From Delftia tsuruhatensis (lineage in GTDB: Bacteria > Pseudomonadota > Gammaproteobacteria > Burkholderiales > Burkholderiaceae_C): DNA of 64,000 nt. The DNA is taken from the NCBI RefSeq assembly GCF_903815225.1, contig NZ_LR813084.1:1530501-1594500 (forward strand), given 5' to 3'. How positions within the stretch are numbered: the stretch's first letter is position 1; each line of letters begins with the position of its first letter. The translations under genes and the position numbers were made by a program. Below the pieces are notes generated by a model. The model had not been told where the DNA came from. It searched no databases and worked only from the letters and a program-made list of their open reading frames with translations. Positions 1 through 9,037 of this stretch are shown piece after piece.

Positions 1-492
1 AAGGGCATGCAGGAGCGCCATCCGTTCGCGGAATTCGTTCCCATGTCGGCCAAGAACAAGGGCGACATCGAGCGCCTGTTCGGCATCTGCGAGAAATACC
101 TGCCCGAGCAGCCCTGGATGTACGCCGAGGACGAGCTGACGGACCGCAGCGAGCGCTTCCTGGCCTCCGAAACCGTGCGCGAGAAACTGTTCCGCTTCAC
201 GGGCGACGAACTGCCCTATACCTCCACGGTGGTGATCGACAAGTTCGAGGAAGAGGCCAGCAAGCAGCACAAGCGCTTCATCCGCGTGGCGGCCACCATC
301 GTCGTCGAGCGCGATGGCCACAAGGCCATGGTCATCGGGGAGAAGGGCGAGCGCCTCAAGCGCATCAGTACCGAGGCCCGCCAGGAGCTGGAGAAGCTCA
401 TGGATGCCAAGGTCTTCCTGGAAGTCTGGGTCAAGGTACGATCCGGCTGGGCCGATGACGAGGCCCGCGTGCGCTCCTTCGGCTACGAGTGA
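1..492 (+). CDS. era: GTPase Era, C-terminal part (5' end outside window)
   Basis: Era is a GTPase that binds 16S rRNA and helps assemble the 30S subunit. Only the last 163 or so codons are present; the reading frame is open from base 1, so the ATG at 7 is internal and the G domain lies upstream of the window. What is visible is the linker plus the C-terminal KH RNA-binding domain, with the [12 protein letters not shown] loop (GxxG type) and the typical [12 protein letters not shown] strand near the end. The gene is followed 27 bases later by recO, the usual Burkholderiales order (rnc-era-recO). Confidence 0.95.
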   Translation, partial: KGMQERHPFAEFVPMSAKNKGDIERLFGICEKYLPEQPWMYAEDELTDRSERFLASETVREKLFRFTGDELPYTSTVVIDKFEEEASKQHKRFIRVAATIVVERDGHKAMVIGEKGERLKRISTEARQELEKLMDAKVFLEVWVKVRSGWADDEARVRSFGYE

Positions 493-519
493 ACCGACTC
501 ATCCTGCTCGCCCGCAACC

Positions 520-1290
520 ATGGCTAGCGCCAAACGTGTCTCGGAGGAGCCGGCCTTCGTGCTGCACAGCTATGACTGGAGCGAGTCCAGCCTGATCCTC
601 GAGGTCTTCACGCGGCACCGGGGGCGCGTGGCGCTGGCGGCCAAGGGGGTCAAGCGCCCGACCTCGAACTTCCGCCCGGTGCTGCTGCCACTGCAGCCGC
701 TGCGCCTGAGCTACACCCTGGGCGGTGAGGGCAATGCCGAGATCCACACCCTCAAGGGGGCCGAGTGGGTGGGGGGGCATGTCATGCCCCAGGGGGATGC
801 CCTGCTGTCCGGCCTGTACCTCAACGAGCTGTTGATGCGGCTGCTGGCGCGCGACGATCCCTATGCGGCCCTGTTCGATATCTATGCCGGCGTGGTCCGC
901 GTGCTGGCGGGCCAGCATGGCGATGCCATCGAGCCCGTGCTGCGCACCTTCGAGCTGCTGCTGCTGCGTGAGCTGGGCCATCTGCCGGCCCTGAGCGAGG
1001 AAAGCGCGACGCTGGCACCACTGGCCGCGGGCCGCTGCTATGCGCTGGTGGCGGAGGGGGGGCTGCGGCCTGCACTCCAGGGCGAGCGCGCCGTGCTGGA
1101 CGCGCAGCAATGGCTGGCCCTGGAGGATGCACTGCAGGCCCGCCAGGCCTTCAACGCCACGCTGCATGTGGCGGCCCGCCCCGAGCTGGCGCTGGCCCTC
1201 AAGCCCCAGTTGAGGGCCCTGCTGCAATACCATTGCGGCAGTCCCATGCTGCGCACCCGCCAGTTGATGATGGATCTGCAATCCCTATGA
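520..1290 (+). CDS. recO: DNA repair protein RecO
   Basis: RecO loads RecA onto SSB-coated single strands in the RecFOR pathway. The 256-residue product has the family's N-terminal OB-fold (roughly residues 8-85, with the [20 protein letters not shown] strand pattern) followed by a helical C-terminal domain; no zinc-binding cysteine cluster is apparent. Length is normal for the family. The stop codon overlaps the pdxJ start in an ATGA, implying translational coupling, and era is just upstream, the usual order in this group. Confidence 0.93.
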   Translation: MASAKRVSEEPAFVLHSYDWSESSLILEVFTRHRGRVALAAKGVKRPTSNFRPVLLPLQPLRLSYTLGGEGNAEIHTLKGAEWVGGHVMPQGDALLSGLYLNELLMRLLARDDPYAALFDIYAGVVRVLAGQHGDAIEPVLRTFELLLLRELGHLPALSEESATLAPLAAGRCYALVAEGGLRPALQGERAVLDAQQWLALEDALQARQAFNATLHVAARPELALALKPQLRALLQYHCGSPMLRTRQLMMDLQSL

Positions 1291-2066
1291 ATCCTCCCCA
1301 TGCTTCCCAGCGCACGGCGCTGTCGGTCAATGTCAACAAGGTTGCGCTGCTGCGCAATACGCGCCATCTGGGCATTCCCAGCGTGACGCGCGCCGCCAGG
1401 ATCTGCCTGGAGGCGGGTGCCCAGGGCATCACCATCCACCCGCGTCCCGACCAGCGCCATATCCGCGGCGAGGACGTGTACGAGTTGCAGACGCTGATGG
1501 CACAGTGGCCGCAGGCCGAGTTCAACATCGAGGGCAACCCGACGCAGAACCTGATGGACTTCATCCGCGACACGCGCCCGCACCAGGCGACCTTCGTGCC
1601 CGACAGCGAGGACCAGTTCACCAGCGACCATGGCTGGAATTTTCCTCAGGATGCCGAGCGCCTGAAGCCTTTGATCGACGAGTGCCGCCAGCTCGGCGTG
1701 CGGGTGAGCCTGTTCATGGATCCGGTGCCCGGACAGATGGCTGCGGCGCGTGCCGTGGGCGCTGACCGGGTCGAGCTGTATACCGAGCCCTATGCGGCGG
1801 CCTGGGGTACGCACGCACAGGAAGCCCAGTTGCAGGCCTATGCCGCGGCCGCCCGGGCGGCGCTCGATGCCGGCCTGGGCATCAACGCCGGGCATGACCT
1901 GAACCGCGACAACCTCGCCGCCTTCGTGGCGCGCGTGCCAGGCCTGCTGGAAGTCTCGATCGGCCACGCGCTGATCGCCGATGCGCTGGAACTGGGCTAT
2001 GCCGAGACGGTGCGTGCCTACCAGCAATGCATCGACCAGGGCATGCAGCAGCGCCAGGGCGCCTGA
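1287..2066 (+). CDS. pdxJ: Pyridoxine 5'-phosphate synthase PdxJ
   Basis: PdxJ condenses 1-deoxy-xylulose 5-phosphate with 3-amino-2-oxopropyl phosphate to pyridoxine 5'-phosphate, the last ring-closing step of DXP-dependent vitamin B6 synthesis. The 259-residue TIM-barrel protein shows the family signatures [15 protein letters not shown] near the N terminus, [13 protein letters not shown], the EFNIEGNP strand and the HDLNRDN motif. The ATG at 1287 is chosen because it overlaps the recO stop and gives the normal length; the frame stays open upstream but only as an overlap with recO. acpS follows after 22 bases. Confidence 0.95.
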   Translation: MNPPHASQRTALSVNVNKVALLRNTRHLGIPSVTRAARICLEAGAQGITIHPRPDQRHIRGEDVYELQTLMAQWPQAEFNIEGNPTQNLMDFIRDTRPHQATFVPDSEDQFTSDHGWNFPQDAERLKPLIDECRQLGVRVSLFMDPVPGQMAAARAVGADRVELYTEPYAAAWGTHAQEAQLQAYAAAARAALDAGLGINAGHDLNRDNLAAFVARVPGLLEVSIGHALIADALELGYAETVRAYQQCIDQGMQQRQGA

Positions 2067-2088
2067 AACCACTGCGCGAGAGAGCGTC

Positions 2089-2496
2089 ATGATCTATGGC
2101 ATAGGCACCGACATCTGCGATGTGCGCCGCATCCGCGCCAGCCTGGAACGCCACGGCGACCGCTTCGCCGAGAAGGTGCTGGCCGAGGGCGAGCTGGCCA
2201 CCTGGCGCGCGCGGCGGGCACGCTGGCCCGAGCGCGGCATCCGTTTCGTGGCCACGCGCTTCTCGGCCAAGGAGGCTTTTTCCAAGGCCATCGGTATGGG
2301 CATGGTCATGCCCATGACCTGGCGCAGCTGCGAGGTCGTGAAGCTGCCCAGCGGCCAGCCCAGCATCGTGCTGCACGGCGCGCTCAAGCTGTGGTTCGAA
2401 GAGCGCAGGCTCCAGGTCCATCTGTCCGTGACCGACGAAAGCGACTATGCAGCGAGCTTTTGCGTGGTCGAAACCCGAGAGACTTCCCATGACTGA
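2089..2496 (+). CDS. acpS: Holo-[acyl-carrier-protein] synthase
   Basis: AcpS transfers 4'-phosphopantetheine from coenzyme A to apo-ACP. The 135-residue product begins [15 protein letters not shown], with the metal-binding Asp of the GTD motif, and carries the second signature [12 protein letters not shown] near residue 65. Both are diagnostic. The reading frame extends upstream but the ATG at 2089 gives the conserved N terminus. The 3' end overlaps nagZ by 8 bases. pdxJ-acpS-nagZ is a common betaproteobacterial string. Confidence 0.95.
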   Translation: MIYGIGTDICDVRRIRASLERHGDRFAEKVLAEGELATWRARRARWPERGIRFVATRFSAKEAFSKAIGMGMVMPMTWRSCEVVKLPSGQPSIVLHGALKLWFEERRLQVHLSVTDESDYAASFCVVETRETSHD

Positions 2497-3580
2497 ACAC
2501 GCCCCCCTGATCATCGACATCGCCGGCACGCGGCTGGCCGATGCGGACCGCCGTCGCCTGGCTCATCCGCTGGTCGGTGGCATCATCCTTTTCGCGCGCA
2601 ACTGGCAAGACCGGGAACAACTGGTGCAGCTGTGCGCCGACATCAAGGCCGTCAAGGCCGATCTGCTGATCTGCGTGGACCATGAGGGCGGGCGCGTGCA
2701 GCGTTTCCGTACGGACGGCTTCACCCATCTGCCCGCACTGCGCGCCTTCGGCCAGATGTGGATGGACGACGGCAAGGGCAGACAGCAACGGGAGGGCAGC
2801 GGCGCCCTGGCGGCCATGAATGCGGCCACGGCGGCCGGCTACGTGCTGGGCAGCGAGTTGCGCGCCTGCGGCGTGGATTTCAGCTTCACGCCCGTGCTCG
2901 ATCTGGACCATGGCGCCAGCAGCGTCATCGGCGACCGCAGCTTCCACCGCGATCCGCGCGTGGTGGCGGCGCTGGCCAGGAGCCTGATGCATGGCCTGCT
3001 GCAGGCCGGCCTGGGCAACTGCGGCAAGCATTTCCCGGGCCATGGCTTCGTCAAGGCCGACTCGCATGTCGACATCCCTGTCGACGGGCGCAGCCTCGGC
3101 GCCATTCTCGGGGAGGATGCCGCGCCCTACCCCTGGCTGTCCAGCGTGCTCACGGCCGTGATGCCCGCCCATGTGGTCTATCCCAAGGTGGACAAGCGCC
3201 CGGCCGGGTTCTCGGCCAGGTGGCTCAAGGACATCCTGCGCGGCCGCCTGCGCTATGACGGCGCCATCTTCAGCGACGACCTGAGCATGGAGGGGGCGCG
3301 CCGCATCGATGGGCGCGTCATCGGCTACACCGAGGCAGCCCTGGTCGCGCTCGATGCGGGCTGCGACATGGTGCTGCTGTGCAACCAGAGCCTGGGCCTG
3401 GGCGAGCATGTGGACGAGTTGCTGGCAGGCATGCAGGAAGCCGCGCGCACAGGCCGCTGGCAGCCAGATGCCGACAGCGAATCCCGTCGCCTGGCCCTGC
3501 TGCCGCAGACCATGCCCCAGCCCTGGGACGATCTCATGCGCCAGCCCGCCTATCTGCAGGCTCTGGACCTGCTGCCCTGA
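2489..3580 (+). CDS. nagZ: Beta-N-acetylhexosaminidase NagZ
   Basis: A cytoplasmic glycoside hydrolase family 3 enzyme that removes GlcNAc from anhydromuropeptides during cell-wall recycling. The 363-residue protein shows GGIILFARN, the substrate loop with the catalytic His-Asp pair (KHFPGHG followed by DSH) and the nucleophile region [11 protein letters not shown]. The ATG at 2489 is preferred over an earlier in-frame ATG at 2447 because it gives the conserved ADNR-type start ([12 protein letters not shown]); it overlaps the acpS stop. A strong hairpin terminator follows 20 bases after the stop. Confidence 0.94.
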   Translation: MTEHAPLIIDIAGTRLADADRRRLAHPLVGGIILFARNWQDREQLVQLCADIKAVKADLLICVDHEGGRVQRFRTDGFTHLPALRAFGQMWMDDGKGRQQREGSGALAAMNAATAAGYVLGSELRACGVDFSFTPVLDLDHGASSVIGDRSFHRDPRVVAALARSLMHGLLQAGLGNCGKHFPGHGFVKADSHVDIPVDGRSLGAILGEDAAPYPWLSSVLTAVMPAHVVYPKVDKRPAGFSARWLKDILRGRLRYDGAIFSDDLSMEGARRIDGRVIGYTEAALVALDAGCDMVLLCNQSLGLGEHVDELLAGMQEAARTGRWQPDADSESRRLALLPQTMPQPWDDLMRQPAYLQALDLLP

Positions 3581-3600
3581 GTCAGGGCCACCCAATGAGA

Positions 3601-3625
3601 AGCCGCCCACCAGGGCGGCTTTTTC
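3601..3625 (+). terminator. Rho-independent terminator after nagZ
   Basis: An 8-base stem (AGCCGCCC / GGGCGGCT) with a four-base loop is followed directly by TTTTCTTT. It closes the era-to-nagZ transcription unit. Confidence 0.85.
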
Positions 3626-3785
3626 TTTGGGCGTGGAAGATTGCATGCAATGTAGATTGCATGGAAATTACCTGCGTACATTGCCGGGAATTTGTATGGA
3701 GTAGCATGCATGCAGAAATAGATTGCATGTCTTTTTGTGTGCATGTATTTCAGAATTTCCCGAAATTTCAGCAACAAGACAAATC
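3626..3785 (+). promoter_or_regulatory. AT-rich leader of the cio operon with repeats and palindromes
   Basis: This 160-base stretch is much richer in A+T than its surroundings. It holds three copies of GATTGCATG (3639, 3655, 3721), a perfect 12-base palindrome ATTGCATGCAAT (3640-3651), GCATGCATGC (3704-3713) and a 14-base palindrome AATTTC-CC-GAAATT (3754-3767) about 18 bases before the cioA ATG. A weak promoter is possible with TTGCAT at 3723 and TGTATT at 3745. No FNR/ANR-type TTGAT-N4-ATCAA box was found. The regulator is unknown; the symmetry suggests operator sites. Confidence 0.45.
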
Positions 3786-5207
3786 ATGCCCAGCCTGCCT
3801 GACATCAGTGCACTGGACCTTGCCCGGGTGCAGTTCGCCTTCACGGTGTCCTTTCACATCGTGTTCCCCGCCATCTCCATCGGCCTGGCGTCGTTCCTGG
3901 CCGTGCTGGAGGGCCTGTGGCTGACCACGGGGCGCACGGTCTACAAGGATCTTTTTCACTACTGGATCAAGTTTTTCTCGCTGTGCTTCGGCATGGGCGT
4001 GGTCTCGGGTCTGGTCATGGCCTACCAGTTCGGCACCAACTGGAGCGGCTTTTCCAACTTCGCGGGCAGCGTCACCGGCCCCCTGCTGACCTACGAGGTG
4101 CTGACGGCCTTCTTCCTGGAGGCCGGTTTCCTGGGCGTGATGCTCTTCGGCTGGAACAAGGTGGGCCCGCGCCTGCATTTTTTCGCGACGCTGATGGTGG
4201 CCCTGGGCACGCTGATCTCGGCCACCTGGATCCTGGCCTCCAACAGCTGGATGCAGACGCCCGCGGGCTACGAGGTCGTCGATGGCAGAGTGATGCCCAC
4301 GGACTGGCTGGCCATCGTCTTCAATCCTTCCTTCCCCTACCGGCTGGTGCACATGGTCATCGCGGCCTTTCTGTCCACGGCGCTCATCGTGGGCGCCACG
4401 GGTGCCTGGCATCTGCTGAAGGGGCGGGGAACGCCCGCCGTGCGCCGCATGACGTCGATGGCGCTGTGGATGGTCCTGGCCGCGGCCCCCTTGCAGGCCC
4501 TGGTGGGCGACCAGCACGGCCTGAACACACTGGAGCACCAGCCCGCGAAGCTGGCGGCCATCGAAGGCCACTGGGAGCATCCCAAGCCCGGCGAAGGCGT
4601 GTCGCTGGTGCTGTTCGGCCTGCCGGACCAGCAGGCGCAGACCAATCGCCACACACTGGAGATTCCGCGCCTGGGCAGTCTGCTGCTCACGCACAGCTGG
4701 GATGGCGAGATTCCCGCGCTCAAGGACTATCCGCCCGAGGACCTGCCCCATGTGGCGACCGTGTTCTGGTCGTTCCGCGTCATGGTGGGCCTGGGCGTGC
4801 TGATGATCACCATGGGGCTGTGGGGACTGTGGCTGCGCTCGCGTCGCGGTCTGTATGCAGCCCCCTGGTTCCAGCGTTTCTGCGTGGCCATGGGGCCGTC
4901 GGGCCTGGTGGCCCTGCTGGCCGGCTGGTTCGTCACCGAGACCGGCCGCCAGCCCTGGGTGGTCTACGGCGTGATGCGCACGGCCCAGGGCGTGTCCAGC
5001 CACGACGTCTCGCATCTGGCCGTGTCCCTGGCCGCTCTGGTCGTGGTCTACCTGCTGGTCTTCGGCACGGGCACCTGGATGGGCCTGCAGATGCTGGCCA
5101 CGCCGCCCCATGAGGGCGAGATGCCGGCCGAAGGTGGCCCGGGCGAGCCCAACCAGCCCATGCGTCCGATCTCGGGCTCCCATCCGGCCCCCGCAGGCCG
5201 ACACTGA
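3786..5207 (+). CDS. cioA: Cytochrome bd-type ubiquinol oxidase subunit I (cyanide-insensitive type)
   Basis: Membrane subunit that oxidises ubiquinol and holds the haems of a bd-type terminal oxidase. The 473-residue protein is multi-spanning and keeps the expected ligands: His24 (VSFHIVFPA), His189 (YRLVHM) and Met333 (FRVMVG). It also has the GRQPWVVYGVMRT signature and a short Q-loop containing GDQHG and EGHW, the pattern of the CIO subgroup. The frame is open back to 3723, but the ATG at 3786 starts at the conserved region. cioB follows after 20 bases. No proton pump is expected for this oxidase class. Confidence 0.92.
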   Translation: MPSLPDISALDLARVQFAFTVSFHIVFPAISIGLASFLAVLEGLWLTTGRTVYKDLFHYWIKFFSLCFGMGVVSGLVMAYQFGTNWSGFSNFAGSVTGPLLTYEVLTAFFLEAGFLGVMLFGWNKVGPRLHFFATLMVALGTLISATWILASNSWMQTPAGYEVVDGRVMPTDWLAIVFNPSFPYRLVHMVIAAFLSTALIVGATGAWHLLKGRGTPAVRRMTSMALWMVLAAAPLQALVGDQHGLNTLEHQPAKLAAIEGHWEHPKPGEGVSLVLFGLPDQQAQTNRHTLEIPRLGSLLLTHSWDGEIPALKDYPPEDLPHVATVFWSFRVMVGLGVLMITMGLWGLWLRSRRGLYAAPWFQRFCVAMGPSGLVALLAGWFVTETGRQPWVVYGVMRTAQGVSSHDVSHLAVSLAALVVVYLLVFGTGTWMGLQMLATPPHEGEMPAEGGPGEPNQPMRPISGSHPAPAGRH

Positions 5208-5227
5208 ATCATCAAAAGAGGAATCCC

Positions 5228-6238
5228 ATGGGAATCGACATGTCTGTGATCTGGGCCGGCATCATCGTGCTTGGCGTCTTCATGTATGTGGTGATGGATG
5301 GCTTCGACCTGGGGGTCGGCATGCTGTTTCCGTTCTTCCCCGACCGCCATGACCGCGATGTGATGATGAACACCATCGCTCCCGTCTGGGACGGCAACGA
5401 GACCTGGCTGGTGCTGGGCGGCGCCGGGCTCATGGCGGCCTTCCCCGTCGTGTACTCGGCTGTGCTGAGCGCGCTGTACCTGCCCATCATGCTGATGCTG
5501 ATCGGGCTGATCCTGCGTGGCGTGGCCTTCGAGTTCCGCTTCAAGGCCAGCAATGGCCGGCGCCACATCTGGGACAAGGCCTTTGCCGGCGGCTCGCTGC
5601 TGGCCACGGCCATGCAGGGCGTGACGCTGGGCGCGGTGCTGGGGGGATTCGAGCTGCGCGACGGTGTCTTCGCGGGCGGCGCCTTCGACTGGCTCACGCC
5701 ATTCAGCCTGTTCACGGGCCTGGGCCTGGTGGCCGCCTATGTGCTGCTGGGCAGTACCTGGCTGGTGATGAAGACCGAGGGCGTGCTGCAGCAGCGGCTG
5801 CGCGGCACGGCGCGCGACTGCACGGTGCTGATGGCGCTGGCCATCGCCATCGTGAGTGTGTGGACGCCGCTGTTGCATGCCGGCATTGCCGAGCGCTGGT
5901 TCCATTCCCGGGCCTTCTACTGGTTCCTTCCCGTGCCCTTGCTGGTGGCAGGCTGCCTGGCGCTGCTGTGGCGTGCACTGGGCAGCAGGCGGCGCAATGG
6001 CAGCCCCTTCGCGCTGGCGCTGGCGCTGGTCTTTCTGGGCTACACGGGTCTGGTGATCAGTCTGATGCCCGTCATCCTGCCTCCCTCGCTGACCATCTGG
6101 CAGGCCGCCGCGCCGCAGTCCAGCCAGGGCTTCGCGCTGGTGGGCGCGCTGTTCATCCTTCCCGTCATCCTGGGCTATACCGCATGGAGCTACTACGTGT
6201 TCCGCGGCAAGGTCCGCCATGGCGAGGCCTATCACTGA
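5228..6238 (+). CDS. cioB: Cytochrome bd-type ubiquinol oxidase subunit II
   Basis: The partner membrane subunit of the bd oxidase. The 336-residue protein starts with the family signature around residues 15-35 (MYVVMDGFDLGVGML) followed by APVWDGNETWLVLGG near residue 55, and is hydrophobic along its length with about eight to nine predicted spans. A purine-rich ribosome site (AAAAGAGGAA) lies just before the ATG. The stop overlaps the next small gene in an ATGA, so the three genes form one operon. Confidence 0.93.
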   Translation: MGIDMSVIWAGIIVLGVFMYVVMDGFDLGVGMLFPFFPDRHDRDVMMNTIAPVWDGNETWLVLGGAGLMAAFPVVYSAVLSALYLPIMLMLIGLILRGVAFEFRFKASNGRRHIWDKAFAGGSLLATAMQGVTLGAVLGGFELRDGVFAGGAFDWLTPFSLFTGLGLVAAYVLLGSTWLVMKTEGVLQQRLRGTARDCTVLMALAIAIVSVWTPLLHAGIAERWFHSRAFYWFLPVPLLVAGCLALLWRALGSRRRNGSPFALALALVFLGYTGLVISLMPVILPPSLTIWQAAAPQSSQGFALVGALFILPVILGYTAWSYYVFRGKVRHGEAYH

Positions 6239-6375
6239 TGAGCGGCGACCGCACGCGCAAGGCGGTGCGCCAGCTGGGCTGGCTGGCGCTGATCTGGTGC
6301 TCCAGCGTGGGAACGCTGCTGGTGGCGGCCTGGCTGATGCGCCAGTTGATGGCCTGGGGCGGGATGGTGTCCTAG
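6238..6375 (+). CDS. DUF2474-type small subunit of bd oxidase
   Basis: A 45-residue protein with a basic N terminus (SGDRTRKAVRQ) and a single membrane helix at about residues 13-39 (LGWLALIWCSSVGTLLVAAW). DUF2474 proteins of this size and position occur behind cioAB-type genes, where they are thought to play the part CydX plays in the E. coli enzyme. The start overlaps the cioB stop. Assignment rests on size, topology and context; the role is inferred. Confidence 0.8.
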   Translation: MSGDRTRKAVRQLGWLALIWCSSVGTLLVAAWLMRQLMAWGGMVS

Positions 6376-6382
6376 TTCGGAC

Positions 6383-7804
6383 TCAGACCACGGCCCGTGC
6401 GCGCGTGCTGCGTGCTGCGCCCGAATGCCACAGGCGGGCCACGCTCTCCAGCGTGGTGCGCAGCTGCGCAATGCCGGCAGCGGCGCCCAGTGACAGGCGC
6501 ACCGCCTCGGGGCCCTGGCCATCCACGGCAAAGGCCTGCGCCGGCGCGACCGCGATACCGCGCTCCTGCAAGGCGTGCATGAACAGCTGCTGCGTCCAGT
6601 GGGGCGGCAGGGGCAGCCAGGCATGCAGTCCCTGGGCGTCGGCCTGCGCCTGTGGCAGCAGCTCGCGTGCCGCCGCCTGGCGCAGGCGGGCTTCGCGCTG
6701 CACCTCGCCCACCATGCGCCGGGCCTGTCCGCTGGCCATCCACTGCGCGGCCAGGCCGGCCAGCAAAGGCGAGCAGCCCATGCCCGTGGCACGCAGGCAG
6801 TCCTGCACCTCGTCGGCCGCTGCCTGGTCGGGCGCGAGGACGAACGCCATGCGCAGGCTGGGCCAGATCGTCTTGGACAGCGATGCCACGTAGAAGCTGC
6901 GCACACCGCCGGTCCAGTGCGTCAGCGGCGCCGGGGCATCGGTCAGCAGAGGGCGGTAGGGATCATCCTCGATGAGCGTCAACTGTCGTTCGCGGAGCAC
7001 GGCAGCGATGGCCTGCCGCCTTGCTGTGGGCATGGTGCGCGTGGTCGGGTTGTGCAGCGTGGGGTTCAGATAGAGCAACCGTGCATTCACGCCGTCGAGC
7101 GCCGCCTGCAGCGCATCGGGCCGCATGCCGGCATCGTCGCCTTGCACCGGCACGATGCGCAGCCTCAGGCTGCGCGCGGCCAGCAGGAAGCCAGGGTAGG
7201 TCAATGGGTCGCAAAGCACGGCATCGTCCTGGCGGCAGGATCGCATCAGGATGGCACACAGCGCGGCCTGCGTGCCGGCGGCCAGCAGCAGGGGCTGTTG
7301 CAGCGTCTGCGCACCCAGCGCGGGACGCAGCCAATCGCGGCCAGCGTCCAGCACCTGGTCGGCAATGGCGGCTGGTTCGTAGGAGGACAGGTCACAGGCG
7401 CCATGGGCCTGCAGCAAGGCATCCAGGCCCTGGCGCAGCAGCGCATCCAATCCGCCATGCGTGGGGGGAACGTTCATTCCCAGGTCGGCCACGGCGCTGT
7501 CCTCGCGCGCCGCCGTGGGCCGGGCCACGAAGGAGCCGCGACCCGTGGTGGCGCTGATCCAGCCCTGCTGGCGGGCATGGGCATAGGCGCGGGTGACCGT
7601 GGTCAGGTCCACGCCCAGCCGGCTGGCCAGCGCACGCTGCGTGGGAATCTGGTCACCGGGGCGCAACGTGCCGGCTTCGATGGCGCGCCCGATCATGCGC
7701 GCTATCTGAAGATAGCGCGGGCCGTTGCCCGCGCGCAGCGGGACGATCCAGGGGGCGGAGGACATGTCCGCACTGGCGCCTTGTTCCGAGGGGGAGTTCA
7801 CCAT
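6383..7804 (-). CDS. MocR-family regulator (GntR helix-turn-helix fused to class I aminotransferase-like domain)
   Basis: The 473-residue protein has an N-terminal winged helix typical of GntR (about residues 30-95: GDQIPTQRALASRLGVDLTTVTRAYAHARQQG) and a C-terminal fold-type I PLP domain. The presumed PLP lysine is in SLSKTIWPSLR. MocR proteins use PLP or an amino compound as effector and often control vitamin B6, GABA or taurine genes. The ATG at 7804 is chosen; a later ATG (7765) is possible and the frame runs upstream to 7939. It is divergent from pfkA across 168 bases and convergent with the cio operon. Its target is unknown. Confidence 0.85.
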   Translation of the reverse strand: MVNSPSEQGASADMSSAPWIVPLRAGNGPRYLQIARMIGRAIEAGTLRPGDQIPTQRALASRLGVDLTTVTRAYAHARQQGWISATTGRGSFVARPTAAREDSAVADLGMNVPPTHGGLDALLRQGLDALLQAHGACDLSSYEPAAIADQVLDAGRDWLRPALGAQTLQQPLLLAAGTQAALCAILMRSCRQDDAVLCDPLTYPGFLLAARSLRLRIVPVQGDDAGMRPDALQAALDGVNARLLYLNPTLHNPTTRTMPTARRQAIAAVLRERQLTLIEDDPYRPLLTDAPAPLTHWTGGVRSFYVASLSKTIWPSLRMAFVLAPDQAAADEVQDCLRATGMGCSPLLAGLAAQWMASGQARRMVGEVQREARLRQAAARELLPQAQADAQGLHAWLPLPPHWTQQLFMHALQERGIAVAPAQAFAVDGQGPEAVRLSLGAAAGIAQLRTTLESVARLWHSGAARSTRARAVV

Positions 7805-7897
7805 GTCTGTGTTTTCGTGTGGTTTCGATGGCGCGTGTCGATTGGCCGAATCTGCCCACAATCTGCGAGCAATATGTGGTGCCGCCTCATTGTATGG

Positions 7898-7912
7898 ATG
7901 TGCCGGACACAT
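7898..7912. promoter_or_regulatory. Inverted repeat between the MocR gene and pfkA
   Basis: ATGTG and CACAT flank a five-base centre, with a related half-like element ATGTGGTGCC about 25 bases upstream. The site lies between two divergent genes and could bind the MocR regulator. This is inference from position and symmetry alone. Confidence 0.3.
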
Positions 7913-7972
7913 GCTCTTGTCCCGGCCGGGGGCTGGCATGATGGCTGTCTTGCTTCACAGGAGAGTTTCCCG

Positions 7973-9037
7973 ATGCGCGTTGGCGTGCTGACCGGGGGTG
8001 GCGACTGCCCCGGCCTGAATGCGGTGATCCGTGCGGTCACGAAGTCCCTGATCAACCACGGCCAGTGCGAGGTGCTGGGCATCGCGGATGGCTTCGAGGG
8101 GCTGATGCTCGAGCCGCCGGGTGTCAAGCCGTTGGGTTGGGACGAGGTGTCGGGCATCCTGCATGTGGGCGGCACCATCCTGGGCACCAGCAACAGCGCC
8201 AATCCCCTGCGCGACGCGGCCACGCTCGAACAGGTGGGGCGCAATGTCCGGGCACTGGGTCTGGACGTGGTGGTTGCCATCGGCGGCGACGGCACCATGA
8301 GCCTGGCCCATGGCCTGGCCGAACAGGTGGGACTGACCTGCGTGGGCGTTCCCAAGACCATAGACAACGACATCGCGAATTGCGAGCGCAGCTTCGGCTT
8401 CGACACGGCCGTGGCCACGGCCACCGAGGCACTGCGCCGCATCGAGAGCACGGCCAACAGCCATCATCGCGTGATGATCGTCGAGACCATGGGGCGCCAT
8501 GCGGGATGGCTGGCGCTGGAGGCCGGCATCGCAGGTGCGGCTGACATCATCCTGCTGCCCGAGATCGACTACGAGCTGCAGGCCATCGTGGACTTCTGCC
8601 GCAGGCGCGAGCAGCGCCAGCGCTACACCATCATCTGCATCGGCGAAGGTGCCAAGGAAGGCGGCGCCAGTCTCACCGTGCGCGAGCGCATCGCGCAAAG
8701 CCCCGATCCGGTGCGGCTGGGCGGCGTGGGCCATGTGCTGCGCGAGCGCCTCCAGCCCCACCTCAAGAGCGAAGTGCGCACCACGGTGCTGGGCCATGTG
8801 CAGCGCGGCGGCGACCCGACTCCATTCGACCGGGTGCTGGCCACGCAGTACGGCCACCATGCGGCGCAACTGGTGCTGACGGGACGTTTTGGCCGCATGG
8901 TCACGCTGCAGGGTGGCCAGATCGGCAGCGTGGAAATCTCCCGCGTGGCCAATACCCAGCGCACGGTGCCGCTGGACCACGGACTCCTGACCATGGCGCG
9001 CGACATAGGCATTTGCCTGGGAAAGAATGCGGCATGA
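7973..9037 (+). CDS. pfkA: 6-phosphofructokinase
   Basis: Phosphorylates fructose 6-phosphate in glycolysis. The 354-residue protein begins MRVGVLTGGGDCPGLNAVIR, has IGGDGTMS near residue 105, the catalytic PKTIDNDI loop near 127 and ETMGRHAGWLAL near 170. A glycine after GGD is the ATP-type signature, whereas the lysine in PKTIDND is shared with pyrophosphate-dependent enzymes; this mixed G/K pattern is known in ATP-dependent PFKs of actinobacteria and trypanosomes, so ATP is the likelier donor. The frame is open far upstream, but only antisense to the MocR gene. The stop overlaps the next gene. Confidence 0.92.
   Translation: MRVGVLTGGGDCPGLNAVIRAVTKSLINHGQCEVLGIADGFEGLMLEPPGVKPLGWDEVSGILHVGGTILGTSNSANPLRDAATLEQVGRNVRALGLDVVVAIGGDGTMSLAHGLAEQVGLTCVGVPKTIDNDIANCERSFGFDTAVATATEALRRIESTANSHHRVMIVETMGRHAGWLALEAGIAGAADIILLPEIDYELQAIVDFCRRREQRQRYTIICIGEGAKEGGASLTVRERIAQSPDPVRLGGVGHVLRERLQPHLKSEVRTTVLGHVQRGGDPTPFDRVLATQYGHHAAQLVLTGRFGRMVTLQGGQIGSVEISRVANTQRTVPLDHGLLTMARDIGICLGKNAA

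Noticed and set aside
3639..3729. CRISPR-like array from the GATTGCATG copies
   Set aside because: Nine-base repeats at irregular distances (16 and 66 bases) with no spacers of equal length; treated as possible operator sites.
6575..7972. Long open frame running into pfkA from upstream
   Set aside because: It is antisense to the MocR gene, with no similarity of its own; it exists because of high GC. The conserved PFK start is at 7973.
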